The notes under the pieces are model-generated. The model had not been told where the DNA came from and did no database searches. It worked only from the letters and a program-made list of their open reading frames with translations. Shown in pieces: positions 50,742 to 59,729 of a stretch of DNA of 64,000 bases. The stretch is from Sphingomonadales bacterium (GTDB lineage Bacteria; Pseudomonadota; Alphaproteobacteria; Sphingomonadales; Sphingomonadaceae): assembly GCA_027490095.1 (NCBI GenBank), contig JAIXYT010000004.1:1-64000 (forward strand), read 5' to 3'. The position numbers and the translations under genes were made by a program. The stretch's first letter is position 1. Each line of letters starts with the position of its first letter.

Positions 50742-52334
50742 ATGTTTTCGTTCGGTCAGATTCTGTCGGCGCTCGGCGGCCAGCTTGGCAGCGCGCCGGC
50801 GCTCATCCACGGCGACGAGATTGTCGACTGGGCCAGCTTCGACCGGCGGACCAATGCGCTTGCCCGCGCCTTCCTGGCAGCGGGCGCCGAGCCGGGTGAC
50901 CGGGTCGCGCACCTGATGCGCAACTCGCCGGCCTATCTCCTCACCACGGCCGCAGCCTTCAAGGCGCGCATGGTGCATGTGAACGTCAACTATCGATACA
51001 CCGGCGAGGAGCTGGCCTATATCCTCGACAACAGCGACAGCGCGGTCGTGGTGTTCGACGCGGAGTTCGCCGAAGTGCTCGGCACCCTGCGCGCGCGCCT
51101 CCCGGCCGTGAAGCTCTGGCTGCAGGTGGGCGGCACCCCGCCGGCCTGGGCGCAGTCGTTCGACGCCGTGTCCCGCGGCCCGTCCGACCCTGTTCCAGCC
51201 GATCACACGCCCGAGGACATGCTGTTCATCTACACCGGCGGCACCACCGGCATGCCCAAGGGCGTGATGTGGGACCAGGGCGTGATCTGGACGGTGCTGG
51301 GCGCGGGCGCGCCGCTTCCCGGCATGCCTGCGCCCGAAACGCTGGAGGCCCATGTCGCAGCCGTGCTCGCGGGCGATGCGCGACGCAGGCTGCTGGCCCT
51401 TCCGCCGCTGATGCACGGCACCGGCTTCCTGATGGGGATCTATGCCCTGGCGCTCGGCGGCACGGTGATCACCACCGCCGCGCGCGGCTTCGACCCCGAA
51501 GAAGCGCTCCGCCTGTCCGAGCAGCACAACCCCGACGTCACCGTGATCGTGGGGGACGCCTTCGCCCGGCCGCTGCTGCGCGCGATCGAGGGCGGCAAGG
51601 GCAGGCTGGGCCAGACCGGAATGATGATCTCGTCGGGCACGATGTGGTCGCCGGAGATCAAGGCGGCGCTCTTGCAGCACTGCCCCACGATGGTGTGCTT
51701 CGATGCCTACGGCTCGTCGGAGGGGCTTGGCTATGGCGCCTCGGTGAACACGGCCGCCAATGCCGACGCCCCCACCCGCTTCCTGCACGATCCCAACACC
51801 ATCCTCGTCGACCTGGACGAGGCGACGGGTGCGTTGCGCGTGATCACCGAGCCGGGAGTCCCCGGCCGGGTCGCCCGAACCGGGCTGCTGCCGCGCGGCT
51901 ACTGGAAGGACCCGGAAAAGAGCGCCCGCACCTTCGTCACCGTCGAGGGCCAGCGCTACACGATGCCCGGCGACTTCGGCGTGCTGGAGGCCGACGGCGC
52001 GATCGTCCTGCTGGGCCGCGGCAGCCAGTGCATAAACTCCGGCGGCGAGAAGATCTTCCCCGAGGAGGTGGAGGAGTGGCTGAAGACCCACCCGGCCGTC
52101 GAGGATGCCCTGGTGTTCGGCGTGAAGGACGAGACATGGGGCCAGGCCGTCACCGCCGTCGTGGAGGCCCATGCCCACGTCACCGAGGCCGAGCTGATCC
52201 AGCATGTGAAGGCGGGCCTCGCCGCCTACAAGGCACCCAAGCAGGTGATCGTGGTCGACAAATGCCCCCGCGCGCCCAATGGCAAAGCGGACTACGAGAC
52301 AGCCCGCAGGCTGGCCGAAGCCGTCGCCGCCTGA
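50742..52334 (+). CDS. Acyl-CoA synthetase (AMP-forming, ANL superfamily)
   Basis: The 530-residue enzyme activates an acid with ATP and CoA. The adenylation core shows FIYTGGTTGMPKGVMW (P-loop), DAYGSSEGLGYG, YTMPGDFGVLEADGAIVLLGR and the C-terminal lid CINSGGEKIFPEEVEEWL and RAPNGKADYE, where Lys is catalytic. The length and motifs fit medium/long-chain acyl-CoA synthetases (FadD-like). The substrate is not clear. GGGAG is upstream of ATG 50742. Divergent from the quinone oxidoreductase; convergent with the CHASE2 kinase gene across 34 bases. Confidence 0.92.
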   Translation: MFSFGQILSALGGQLGSAPALIHGDEIVDWASFDRRTNALARAFLAAGAEPGDRVAHLMRNSPAYLLTTAAAFKARMVHVNVNYRYTGEELAYILDNSDSAVVVFDAEFAEVLGTLRARLPAVKLWLQVGGTPPAWAQSFDAVSRGPSDPVPADHTPEDMLFIYTGGTTGMPKGVMWDQGVIWTVLGAGAPLPGMPAPETLEAHVAAVLAGDARRRLLALPPLMHGTGFLMGIYALALGGTVITTAARGFDPEEALRLSEQHNPDVTVIVGDAFARPLLRAIEGGKGRLGQTGMMISSGTMWSPEIKAALLQHCPTMVCFDAYGSSEGLGYGASVNTAANADAPTRFLHDPNTILVDLDEATGALRVITEPGVPGRVARTGLLPRGYWKDPEKSARTFVTVEGQRYTMPGDFGVLEADGAIVLLGRGSQCINSGGEKIFPEEVEEWLKTHPAVEDALVFGVKDETWGQAVTAVVEAHAHVTEAELIQHVKAGLAAYKAPKQVIVVDKCPRAPNGKADYETARRLAEAVAA

Positions 52335-52368
52335 GGGTTGCGCGCGGCCAGACGCCCCGAAGGCCGGC

Positions 52369-54765
52369 CTAGTCTGCGGACTTCTCGCGCGGGAGTTCGA
52401 GCCCGAAGACGGACCCCTTGCCCTCTTCCGAGGTCACGGTCACCCGCCCGCGATGGCGCTCCACCACCGCCTTCACGAAGGCAAGGCCCAGGCCGGCTCC
52501 GGGCGCTGCGGCGGCCGCGGGCGCGCCTTCCGGGGGCGCCAGCCGGCGGAAGGGCTCGAACAGCTTGCCGAGATCCTCGGCTGCAATGCCGCGGCCTTCG
52601 TCGGCGATCTCGACGATCACCTTCGATGTCGTCACCCGGACCCGCGCCTCCACCCGGGTCCGCTCGTCGCTGTACTTGATCGCATTGCCGATGAGGTTGG
52701 TGACAGCCCGTGTCAGGAGAGCGCGATCGCCGGTGACCCAGGCCTCTTCCTCGGGCACATCCGAAACGATGCGGATGCGCTTTGCATCCGCAAGCGGCCA
52801 CAGGTCGTCGACCGCATCGAGCACGGCTTCGGACAGGTTGAAGCCCTCGGCCATGAAGCGGCCGCTCTCGGCACGGGCAAGGTGCACGAAATCGTCCGCG
52901 AGCCCCAGGGTCTGGTGGGCATAGCGCTCGAGGCGGCGCGCCAACTCGGGCGGCACCTTGTGGCCTTCGGCTTCCAGGACTGCCAGGATCGAGGCCTGGG
53001 GCGCCCGCATGTCATGGGTCAGAAGCCGCAGGGCATCCTCGCGCTGGCGTTCCGAGGCGCGAAGCTCGGTGATGTCGGCAAAGCGGCTGATCCAGCCCAA
53101 TGGGCGGCGTTCGGCGTCGGTGAAGAAGGCGACGCGGATCTCGAGGCTCGTCCCGTCGGCAAGCCGGGTCTCGTAGCCGCTGTCGGGTGGCAGGGTCCGC
53201 GCCTGCATGGCCGCAAGCAGTTCGACGGCCCGGGGATCGGGCAGTCTCGGATCAAAGTCCAGCGCCCGGAACAGGTCCGACAGGGGTCGGCCGAGCAGGG
53301 CGCCGGGAAGGCGCGCGGCGAACAGCGCATCGGCTGCATCATTCGCGATCACCACCTGCCCCTCGAGATCCGACACCACGGCGGCGTCGGGCAGGCTGTC
53401 GAGCGACTGGGCGATGAACTGCCGGAGATCGCGGACATCGCGGATGGCCTCGTGCATCAGCACGATCTGCTTTTCCACCGGGTCGCCCTGCAGGACCTGC
53501 CGCTGGCGCGGGAGCACGTCGGGCTCGGACCTGAGCTCGCGAAGCTCGGCGACCATGTAGCGGCTGGCGAGATCGAGCCTGCGCCAGCCCCAGAGCGGAT
53601 AGATGAGACCGATCGCGATCAGCGCAAGCGCGGGCGGCAGCCAGACGCGGAAGATGGCAAGGGCCACCATCGACACGAAGAAGACCGCAAAGGCCAGCGC
53701 AATGCCCAGCCACAGGTTGATGCGCGGCCCCAGGAACAAGAGGCTCATCATCAGGGCCCAGACCGGCAGCAGCGAATAGCCGAGCCAGACAAGGCCCGGA
53801 ACCGGACGGATCATCCGCCCGGACAGCAGGCTGTCGACATAGTTGGCGTGCAGTTCGACGCCCGCCATGGTCTCAAGCGTGCCCGACATGGGGGTGGAAA
53901 AGCGGTCGCCCATGCCGGCGGCCGTCGCACCCACCAGGATGACCCGCCCGCGGATCACCTCGGCAGGGACCCGGCCCTCCAGCACGTCGACGAAGCTCAG
54001 CTGCGGATAGGTGCCCGATGGTCCGGCAAAGGGAATGAGGTTGCGCGACCGGGCATAGACCGGCGCCTCGGCCTCGGGAACGGCGGCTGCCAGCAGGCCG
54101 GTATCGCCGGTCACGAGGGCGGCGAGCGATTCCGACATGTGGCGATCCCGCCGGCCCTGCGCATCCGACAGGATGTCGATGCCGCGAACCACGCCGTCGC
54201 GATCGGGCCGGGTGGTCACATGGCCGGAGGCACGGGCAGCCCGGGCCAGGTCCGGTGCCGGGGGGACGCGCAGCGCAGGCGCCCCGTTGGGGCCCGGGAC
54301 CTCGATGTAGGAGGCAAGCACGACCTTCCCGCTGCGGGCAAGCGAAGCGGCAAGTGCGGCGTCGCCGGTCGGTGCCGAGGGCTCGGGGAACAGCACGTCA
54401 TAGCCGATCGCCTCGGCGCCCGCGGTTCCCAGCTGGTCGATCAGGCGCGCGTGCACGTCCCGGTTCCATGGCCATCGGCCGATCTCGGACTGGCTCCGGT
54501 TGTCGATCGCCACGATCAGGACCCGCTGGCTCGCCGGCGGCGGATTCAGCCGGAGAATGAGGTCGTAGACCAGATTGTCGGCCCGCACCGGCGGCGAGAC
54601 GAGGCTGATGCCGATGATCGCAAGCGTTGCGATCGCCAGTACGGCCCACCATTCGACGACCATGCGCCGGCTCTGGAAACTCAGCTCGCCGGAAACCCGC
54701 GCAGCCATTGCGCTGGACGGGGGGTCCGCCGGAACCAGGGCTTGGGGGCGATCCAGCATGTTCAT
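52369..54765 (-). CDS. CHASE2 sensor histidine kinase
   Basis: The 798-residue kinase has an N-terminal membrane segment (VEWWAVLAIATLAIIGISLV), a periplasmic CHASE2 sensor domain (residues about 65-310, with VAIDNRSQSEIGRWPWNRDVHARLIDQL), three more membrane segments (residues 325-400), a PAS domain (SLDSLPDAAVVSDLEGQVVIANDAADAL, residues 455-580), the phospho-acceptor His in LLTHDMRAPQASIL (near 584), and an HATPase domain with TNLIGNAIKYSDE and AAPGAGLGLAFVKAV. It is third in an operon after a response regulator and a FecR protein. Sensing input from outside the cell membrane is implied by CHASE2. Confidence 0.93.
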   Translation of the reverse strand: MNMLDRPQALVPADPPSSAMAARVSGELSFQSRRMVVEWWAVLAIATLAIIGISLVSPPVRADNLVYDLILRLNPPPASQRVLIVAIDNRSQSEIGRWPWNRDVHARLIDQLGTAGAEAIGYDVLFPEPSAPTGDAALAASLARSGKVVLASYIEVPGPNGAPALRVPPAPDLARAARASGHVTTRPDRDGVVRGIDILSDAQGRRDRHMSESLAALVTGDTGLLAAAVPEAEAPVYARSRNLIPFAGPSGTYPQLSFVDVLEGRVPAEVIRGRVILVGATAAGMGDRFSTPMSGTLETMAGVELHANYVDSLLSGRMIRPVPGLVWLGYSLLPVWALMMSLLFLGPRINLWLGIALAFAVFFVSMVALAIFRVWLPPALALIAIGLIYPLWGWRRLDLASRYMVAELRELRSEPDVLPRQRQVLQGDPVEKQIVLMHEAIRDVRDLRQFIAQSLDSLPDAAVVSDLEGQVVIANDAADALFAARLPGALLGRPLSDLFRALDFDPRLPDPRAVELLAAMQARTLPPDSGYETRLADGTSLEIRVAFFTDAERRPLGWISRFADITELRASERQREDALRLLTHDMRAPQASILAVLEAEGHKVPPELARRLERYAHQTLGLADDFVHLARAESGRFMAEGFNLSEAVLDAVDDLWPLADAKRIRIVSDVPEEEAWVTGDRALLTRAVTNLIGNAIKYSDERTRVEARVRVTTSKVIVEIADEGRGIAAEDLGKLFEPFRRLAPPEGAPAAAAAPGAGLGLAFVKAVVERHRGRVTVTSEEGKGSVFGLELPREKSAD

Positions 54766-54831
54766 CGGTGTGTATCGCTAGGCCTCGCAGGGCCCGCACT
54801 CAAGCCCGACCGCGGCCCCGGCCCTTTCGGC

Positions 54832-56961
54832 TCAGCCGACCCGACCGGTGGCGCGCGCCCGACGCCGTCGAAGCGCAAAGCCCGAAATGCCGAAACCCGC
54901 GATCAGCATGACCCAGCTGGCCGGCTCCGGAATGGCACCGGCGTTGCCGCCGCCCGGACGGGGGAGCCCGCCGGGCGGGTCTCCTCCACCGATCCATGTC
55001 GGCGGGGGCGGCGCGCCCGGTTGTGGTGCAGGGTCGACGGGAATGATCACCGGGCCCGGATCGGACCCGGTGTCAGGATCGGATTCGGACTGGGAAGGCT
55101 TGGAAAGATCGGGGCCTGGTGCCGGCCCGGAAGAGCCAGGCCCCTCGCCGGCATCACCACCGGTTCCGCCAGTGCCGCCGGTTCCGCCGGTGCCGCCGGT
55201 ACCGCCCGCTCCACCAATGCCGCCGAGGCCGCCCGATCCGCCGGTACCGCCAGGCTCACCAATGCCTCCCGGCCCACCGATGCCGCCCGGCCCACCGATA
55301 CCGCCCGGTCCGCCAGTGCCGCCCAGTCCGCCAGTGCCGCCGGCTCCGCCAGTGCCGCCGCCCGGGCCGGCACCGCCGCCAGTTCCCGTACCGGAGCCGG
55401 AACCGCCGCCGAAGCCGCCACCACCGCCGCCGCCGCCGCCGAAGCCGCCGCCGCCTGATCCTCCACCGCCGCCGCCGCCGCCGGCACCACCGCCGCCGCC
55501 GCCGCCCGATCCGCCAAAACCACCGGTTCCGCCGCTGCCGGTCCCACCGGAGCCGCCGCCACCGGTTCCGCCACCAGAACCGCCGGATCCACCGCCGCCG
55601 GTCCCACCGCCGCCTGCGTCGCCGCCAAATCCGCCGCCGCCCGGCGGCAGGAGCGAACCCGCGCCGAAGCCGTCGTCGGCCGGCAGCACGGGATCGTCAC
55701 CGCCTCCGGCGCCACCGCCCGATCCGCCGGCACCACCGCCGAAGCCGCCCGCGCCGGCAGCGGCAAGCAGCAGTTCGCCACTGCCGCTGTTGTTCCGTTC
55801 GAACCAGCTGAACTCCGTCTGTTCCGTTCCCAGCTCGGAAATCTGTTGGCGCAGCGCAGATTGCTGGCGCTCCAGCGCTGCCTGCTGGTTGCCGACCCAG
55901 CTGCGCTCGAACAGGATCGGTTCGGCGGGCGCCCCGCTCAGGCCGAGCGCATCCAGCGCAAAGGCGCGGACATGGTATTTTCCGTCGGGCACGCCTTCGA
56001 ACGTCGCCGTGGTGCCATCGATCTCGACGCTTCCGACACGGTCGGTGAAGCCGGCATCCGCTGCGATCTCGACCCGGTAGCGCACGGCACCGGCGACAGG
56101 GCGGACCCGGAACGTCACCTGCTCGGCGTCCTGCACGCGTTCGGGTGTTTCAACCGCCGGCGCCGGCAGCAGGGCGATCGGCCTCGTCGCACCGGTGTTC
56201 GTGGTCATGTTGCCGAAGCCTGCGCGCAGCAGCACATCCTCGATCCCGCCCTTGCGCTGCACCGCGACCTTGCCTTCGGTCACGGCGGTCAGGGCCCGCA
56301 TCTCGCCGGGCGTGTAGGTGACGACGAACTGGGTTCCCCGCACGGCCGCCACTGCCACCGGGGTGGTGATGAGGAAGCGCGACGCCGGGTTCGACATCGG
56401 GGTCACCCGCGCCTCTGACCGCCCCTGTTCCAGCGTGAACCGCCGGTCGATCGAGTCGGACATCGGAACCTGGCGCAGGCGCGCCAGCCGGATGCGGCTG
56501 GCCGAGGGCAGAGAGACCTGGCTTCTGTCCGGAAGGGACAGGGTGGCATAGCCGTTGGGCCCGGTCTCGACGATATCGCCTTCGGACAGGGTCATGCCCT
56601 TCATCACCGGGATCGCTGCGGTCTTGCGGACGATCCGCACGTCGCCGCGGAACGCCGCCAGCTCGGCCGTGATCGGGCTGGTCTTCAACCAGCCGGACCT
56701 GAGCCTGAGCGCCGTTCCCGGCGCAAGGGCGTCTGGGTCCTTCACCTTGTTGAGCGCCATGGCAGGGCGCCAGTCCTCGGGGTTGGTGAACCAGCGCTTG
56801 GCCAGCCCCTTCAGCGTGTCACCCTGCTTCGTCGTGTAGACGATGATCTCGTCCGTCGCCTCGAGCTGCGCACGCTGCCGTTGCTCCAGGCGCGCGCCGT
56901 TCGGCATCGCCGGAGCGGTGGCCGCCAGAAGCAGCAGCAGGGACGGAACGGCGCGGCGCAT
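54832..56961 (-). CDS. LysM-FecR domain protein with glycine-rich linker and PEP-CTERM tail
   Basis: A 709-residue mosaic. Signal peptide (MRRAVPSLLLLLAATAPAMP), LysM peptidoglycan-binding domain (IIVYTTKQGDTLKGLAKRWF, residues 40-90), FecR domain (FRGDVRIVRKTAAIPV to VRGTQFVVTYTPGEMRALTAVTEGKVAVQ, residues 105-240), a fibronectin-like segment (FRVRPVAGAVRYRVEIAADAGF, 285-350), a glycine-rich stretch of about 230 residues (395-620), and a PEP-CTERM end (IPEPASWVMLIAGFGISGFALRRRR). It should be exported and anchored or released at the surface by exosortase. It lies 5 bases after the response regulator gene and 66 before the CHASE2 kinase gene. The plus-strand proline-rich ORF opposite is an artefact. 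Confidence 0.9.
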   Translation of the reverse strand: MRRAVPSLLLLLAATAPAMPNGARLEQRQRAQLEATDEIIVYTTKQGDTLKGLAKRWFTNPEDWRPAMALNKVKDPDALAPGTALRLRSGWLKTSPITAELAAFRGDVRIVRKTAAIPVMKGMTLSEGDIVETGPNGYATLSLPDRSQVSLPSASRIRLARLRQVPMSDSIDRRFTLEQGRSEARVTPMSNPASRFLITTPVAVAAVRGTQFVVTYTPGEMRALTAVTEGKVAVQRKGGIEDVLLRAGFGNMTTNTGATRPIALLPAPAVETPERVQDAEQVTFRVRPVAGAVRYRVEIAADAGFTDRVGSVEIDGTTATFEGVPDGKYHVRAFALDALGLSGAPAEPILFERSWVGNQQAALERQQSALRQQISELGTEQTEFSWFERNNSGSGELLLAAAGAGGFGGGAGGSGGGAGGGDDPVLPADDGFGAGSLLPPGGGGFGGDAGGGGTGGGGSGGSGGGTGGGGSGGTGSGGTGGFGGSGGGGGGGAGGGGGGGGSGGGGFGGGGGGGGGFGGGSGSGTGTGGGAGPGGGTGGAGGTGGLGGTGGPGGIGGPGGIGGPGGIGEPGGTGGSGGLGGIGGAGGTGGTGGTGGTGGTGGDAGEGPGSSGPAPGPDLSKPSQSESDPDTGSDPGPVIIPVDPAPQPGAPPPPTWIGGGDPPGGLPRPGGGNAGAIPEPASWVMLIAGFGISGFALRRRRARATGRVG
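55130..55760 (-). repeat. Glycine-codon repeat tract inside the FecR/PEP-CTERM gene
   Basis: A low-complexity tract of GGC/GGT-rich short units, encoding runs such as GGTGGTGG and GGPGGIGGPGGIG. The plus strand reads as repeated GCCGCCGCC and CCGCCGG. Related 9- and 12-base units recur (for example ACCGATGCCGCCCGGCCC). Such tracts slip during replication, so length may differ between strains. Confidence 0.85.
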
Positions 56962-56966
56962 GGAGT

Positions 56967-57698
56967 TTACGCCGCGTCCTCGACGCGCTCGACTGCCTGC
57001 AGGGCGTTGGTGGGTTCCAGCCGGTAACCGTAGGAATAGACCGGCAGCACCCGATAGCCGTTCTCGGCCCGGAGATTGAGCTTGGAGCGGATGCGCGAGA
57101 CATGGGCGTCGAGCGTGCGGGTCTCCGCCTCGGGGCTCTGGCCCCAGATGCTCTCCAGCAGGTAGCTGCGCGACAGGGGACGCGACATGTTCTCGAACAG
57201 CATCAGCGCAAGCGCGATTTCCTTTGCCGTCAGCTTCACGGCCTCGCCGTGCACGGTGACCGTCTCGGTCGGCACATCGAAGCTGTAGACGCCCCAGCTG
57301 GCGGCAGTGCGTTGCGGCTTGTTGAGCTGGGCGCGCCGAAGCGCGGCCTCGACACGGGCCATGAACACCGCAGCGTTCAGCGGCTTGACGATGTAGTCGT
57401 CGGCGCCTGCCGCCAGACCCATGACGACATCCTCGTCGTCGGCCCGGCTCGTGATCATCAGGATGGGCAGGTTGGCGTGCTGCCCCTGCCGGACGGTCTC
57501 CAGAACCTCGATGCCGGACATGCCGGGCATGTTCCAGTCGATGATCAGCAGATCGAAGGTGTCCTGGCGCAGACGGTTGATAAGCGTGCGCCCCTGGTGG
57601 AACACCTCGCAGTGGTGACCAGCGTCCGCCAGCAGCTTCGCCACCAGCTCCGTCTGGGCCTTGTCATCATCGAGTACGGCACAGCGCATGTTCGGCAT
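56967..57698 (-). CDS. OmpR/PhoB-type response regulator transcription factor
   Basis: The 243-residue regulator has a receiver domain with the phospho-acceptor in LLIIDWNMPGMSGIEVL (near residue 53), the acidic pair CAVLDDDKAQTELV and the Lys in DDYIVKPLNAAVFMARV. A winged-helix DNA-binding domain follows (VKLTAKEIALALMLFENMSRPLSRSYLLESIWG, TRTLDAHVSRIRSKLNL, YRVLPVYSYGYRLE). It is the first gene of an operon with the FecR/PEP-CTERM protein and the CHASE2 kinase, so is likely the cognate regulator of that kinase. ATG 57698; an in-frame ATG nine bases later is possible. Confidence 0.94.
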   Translation of the reverse strand: MPNMRCAVLDDDKAQTELVAKLLADAGHHCEVFHQGRTLINRLRQDTFDLLIIDWNMPGMSGIEVLETVRQGQHANLPILMITSRADDEDVVMGLAAGADDYIVKPLNAAVFMARVEAALRRAQLNKPQRTAASWGVYSFDVPTETVTVHGEAVKLTAKEIALALMLFENMSRPLSRSYLLESIWGQSPEAETRTLDAHVSRIRSKLNLRAENGYRVLPVYSYGYRLEPTNALQAVERVEDAA

Positions 57699-57786
57699 CC
57701 TGACCCTTATTACGTTCCATCCGGCGCTTCGTTGAAAGGACGCCGGTTGATCAACCCCCGTGGTTTACCACACGGGCGACACGTTA

Positions 57787-57815
57787 ACTGTAAACTTCTG
57801 AGACATTCGGCGCAA
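57787..57815 (-). promoter_or_regulatory. Candidate promoter of the response regulator operon
   Basis: On the minus strand TTGCGC (57815-57810) and TACAGT (57792-57787) are 17 bases apart. The leader of about 80 bases contains the short inverted repeat CCGTGGTTTACCACACGG. Confidence 0.4.
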
Positions 57816-58213
57816 CGTCCTTCCATCAGGAGTGAAACAAGTCCGTCCAACCTGTGCTTTTTGCGCAACTTTTTATCAGATTGCTCAATATGGCACCAGG
57901 GGTGCAATCACTGCATCGACACGGCGGCGACCGGGTCAGGCACGCGTCACCCGGCGTGCATGGGCCGACTCAGGGGCCGGAATGGGGCGGCTGCGTGTCA
58001 AAAAAACGCCGCATGCGTGCGTTTCGGGCCGTTTTGCCGTTTGACGGCGCGAAAAAGCGGTGAAAAGAGGGGGCTCACAAGGGTCGTGCGCGGAAGTGCC
58101 CCGCCGGCCATTGCAGCAGGGCCCCGGCATGTAACGGTTCGGGGCCGTATGACGTAACGACCGGCCGCCCGCTCGGGTTGTTGCCGGCAAGGGTATCAAG
58201 GGAGAGGGACACA
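57816..58213. other. Gene-free divergent region between the regulator operon and swib gene
   Basis: About 400 bases, less GC-rich in the centre (57840-57900, with TTTTTGCGCAACTTTTTATCAG) than the surroundings. No ORF with protein features was found on either strand. A GCCGTTTGACGGC hairpin lies at about 58032-58044, and the Shine-Dalgarno GGGAGAGGG precedes the SWIB start. No confident plus-strand promoter could be named. Confidence 0.5.
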
Positions 58214-58468
58214 ATGGCCGACAAGAAACCGAACGCACTCCAGACTCCGCTGACCCCGTCGGCAGAGCTCGCCGCCATCGTCGGCAGCGCGAAGCTTGCC
58301 CGTGGCGAGGTGGTCAAGAAGGTGTGGGACTACATCAAGGCCAACAATCTGCAGGATCCGAAGGACAAGCGTCGCATCAACGCCGATGCCAAGCTGAAGC
58401 CGATCTTCGGGGTGGACAGCGTGACCATGTTCGAAATGAACAAGCACCTGGCCAAGCATCTGAGCTGA
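58214..58468 (+). CDS. SWIB/MDM2 domain protein
   Basis: The 84-residue protein consists of one SWIB domain: LTPSAELAAIVGSAKLARGEVVKKVWDYIKANNLQDPKDKRRINADAKLKPIFGVDSVTMFEMNKHLAKHLS. This fold occurs in eukaryotic chromatin remodelling factors and in chlamydial topoisomerase, and as stand-alone small proteins in many bacteria, where a nucleoid role is suspected but not shown. GGGAGAGGG is six bases upstream of ATG 58214. It is followed by a strong terminator. Confidence 0.93.
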   Translation: MADKKPNALQTPLTPSAELAAIVGSAKLARGEVVKKVWDYIKANNLQDPKDKRRINADAKLKPIFGVDSVTMFEMNKHLAKHLS

Positions 58469-58527
58469 GGCATGCGATACCGGCCCAGGCGGCCGGCTGC
58501 GATGCGCGCCTCGCAGGAGGCACCGGG

Positions 58528-58553
58528 AGGGCGGAGCCGAAAGGTTCCGCCCT
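58528..58553. terminator. Rho-independent-like terminator after the SWIB gene
   Basis: AGGGCGGAGCC and GGTTCCGCCCT make an 11-bp stem (one G-T pair) closed by a GAAA tetraloop, then TTCGTTCGTTT. It separates the SWIB gene from the convergent PKS cluster and can serve both. Confidence 0.7.
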
Positions 58554-58598
58554 TCGTTCGTTTCCGCCCGGACCGGCTGGCCGACCCGCGCTGCAGGT

Positions 58599-59729
58599 TC
58601 AAGCCTGCGCTGCCCTTCGGATCGCAGCCGGTGACAAGCGGGTCAGCCGCGCACCGAGCCCGAGCAGGGCCGGCGCTGCTGCAAGCAGCGACGCCGCCCG
58701 GTCCCGCCAGGCGCCATCCGCGCTTGCCCGCTGCAGCCAGGTGGCCCTTGCCACCGCGCGCCCTGCATCCTGCGCCAGCCGACGGTAATAGGCCCCCTGC
58801 CCTGCCCCGGTCAGGCGCGCAGTGGCCGCAAGCCGGGCGCTGTGCAGCGCCAGGCTCATCCCGTCGCCCGTGAAGCTGGGGATGACAGCCGCCTGGTCGC
58901 CCAGGCGCCACCCGGGTTCCGGGCCCGAGGGCCGGTGCAGGAACCCGTAGGGTACGCCCGAAATCGCCAGCGGACGGTCCAGAAGCGGCACCGCACCCTG
59001 CAACCGTTCGCCCAGGTGCGGCACTTCGCCAGACAGGTCGGCGATCAGCGCGGCGAAATCCCCGTCCAGCCGCTTCCACCGATCGGGCGAGACCAGAAAG
59101 CACAGGTTGGCTGCGTCCCGCTCCACCATCTGCAGGCCGGCATAACCGCCTTCGAACAGGATCAGCTCCACATGGCCCGACAACGCGGCGCGCTGTGCCG
59201 GAGTCAGCCGGAAATAGGCCTTGAAGCCCAGCTGGTGATTGAGCGTGCCGGTGCCATCCCGCCCGACGCCCCGAAGATTGTGCTTGCCCGTCGCGACGAA
59301 CAGCGTTTCCGGCCGCAGGGCAGCGTGGGGCGCCACGACGGTGCCGTCGGCCAGCACCTCGCGCACGGTGATCCCGCGCTCGACCTCGACGCCGGCGGCA
59401 GCTGCCGCGTCCAGCATGGCAGCATCGAGCGCACGTCGCGTGACGGAGCGGGCCGTGAACCCAAGTCGACCGACGGCAGACCGACGCGCCGTCACCAGCC
59501 GCACCCGGTCGATGGCAACGGCCCCCAAGCTGTCGAGTTCGATCCCGAGGTCGGCAAGCCAGGCTTGCGCCTCCCAGCTCAGGAACTCGCCGCAGATCTT
59601 GTGGGCGGGCACCCGCTCCCGGTCCCACAGGGCAACCGGCTGTCCGGCGCGCGCAAGCCAGATGGCGGCTGCCGGCCCTGCCAGCCCGCCCCCCACCACC
59701 AGGGTCCCGGCCATGGCCCTCGCCGTCAT
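58599..59729 (-). CDS. FAD-dependent oxidoreductase of the type III PKS cluster
   Basis: The 376-residue flavoprotein has the FAD-binding VVGGGLAGPAAAIWLARAG, then VPAHKICGEFLSWEAQAWL and the second FAD motif DQAAVIPSFTGDGMSLAL. This resembles geranylgeranyl reductase/tryptophan halogenase-like monooxygenases. In Streptomyces the third gene of the srsABC set is such a hydroxylase that acts on the ring of the polyketide lipid, so an analogous role is inferred. ATG 59729 overlaps the methyltransferase stop by ATGA. Convergent with the SWIB gene. Confidence 0.85.
   Translation of the reverse strand: MTARAMAGTLVVGGGLAGPAAAIWLARAGQPVALWDRERVPAHKICGEFLSWEAQAWLADLGIELDSLGAVAIDRVRLVTARRSAVGRLGFTARSVTRRALDAAMLDAAAAAGVEVERGITVREVLADGTVVAPHAALRPETLFVATGKHNLRGVGRDGTGTLNHQLGFKAYFRLTPAQRAALSGHVELILFEGGYAGLQMVERDAANLCFLVSPDRWKRLDGDFAALIADLSGEVPHLGERLQGAVPLLDRPLAISGVPYGFLHRPSGPEPGWRLGDQAAVIPSFTGDGMSLALHSARLAATARLTGAGQGAYYRRLAQDAGRAVARATWLQRASADGAWRDRAASLLAAAPALLGLGARLTRLSPAAIRRAAQA

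Noticed and set aside
52279-55458. 1059-codon plus-strand ORF opposite the CHASE2 kinase
   Set aside because: Antisense shadow over kinase motifs; the end of the frame is proline/alanine filler from the glycine tract.
54848-56080. Proline-rich plus-strand ORF (PPVPPVPP repeats)
   Set aside because: It is the complement of the glycine-rich FecR/PEP-CTERM gene. The opposite strand has signal peptide, LysM, FecR and sorting motifs.
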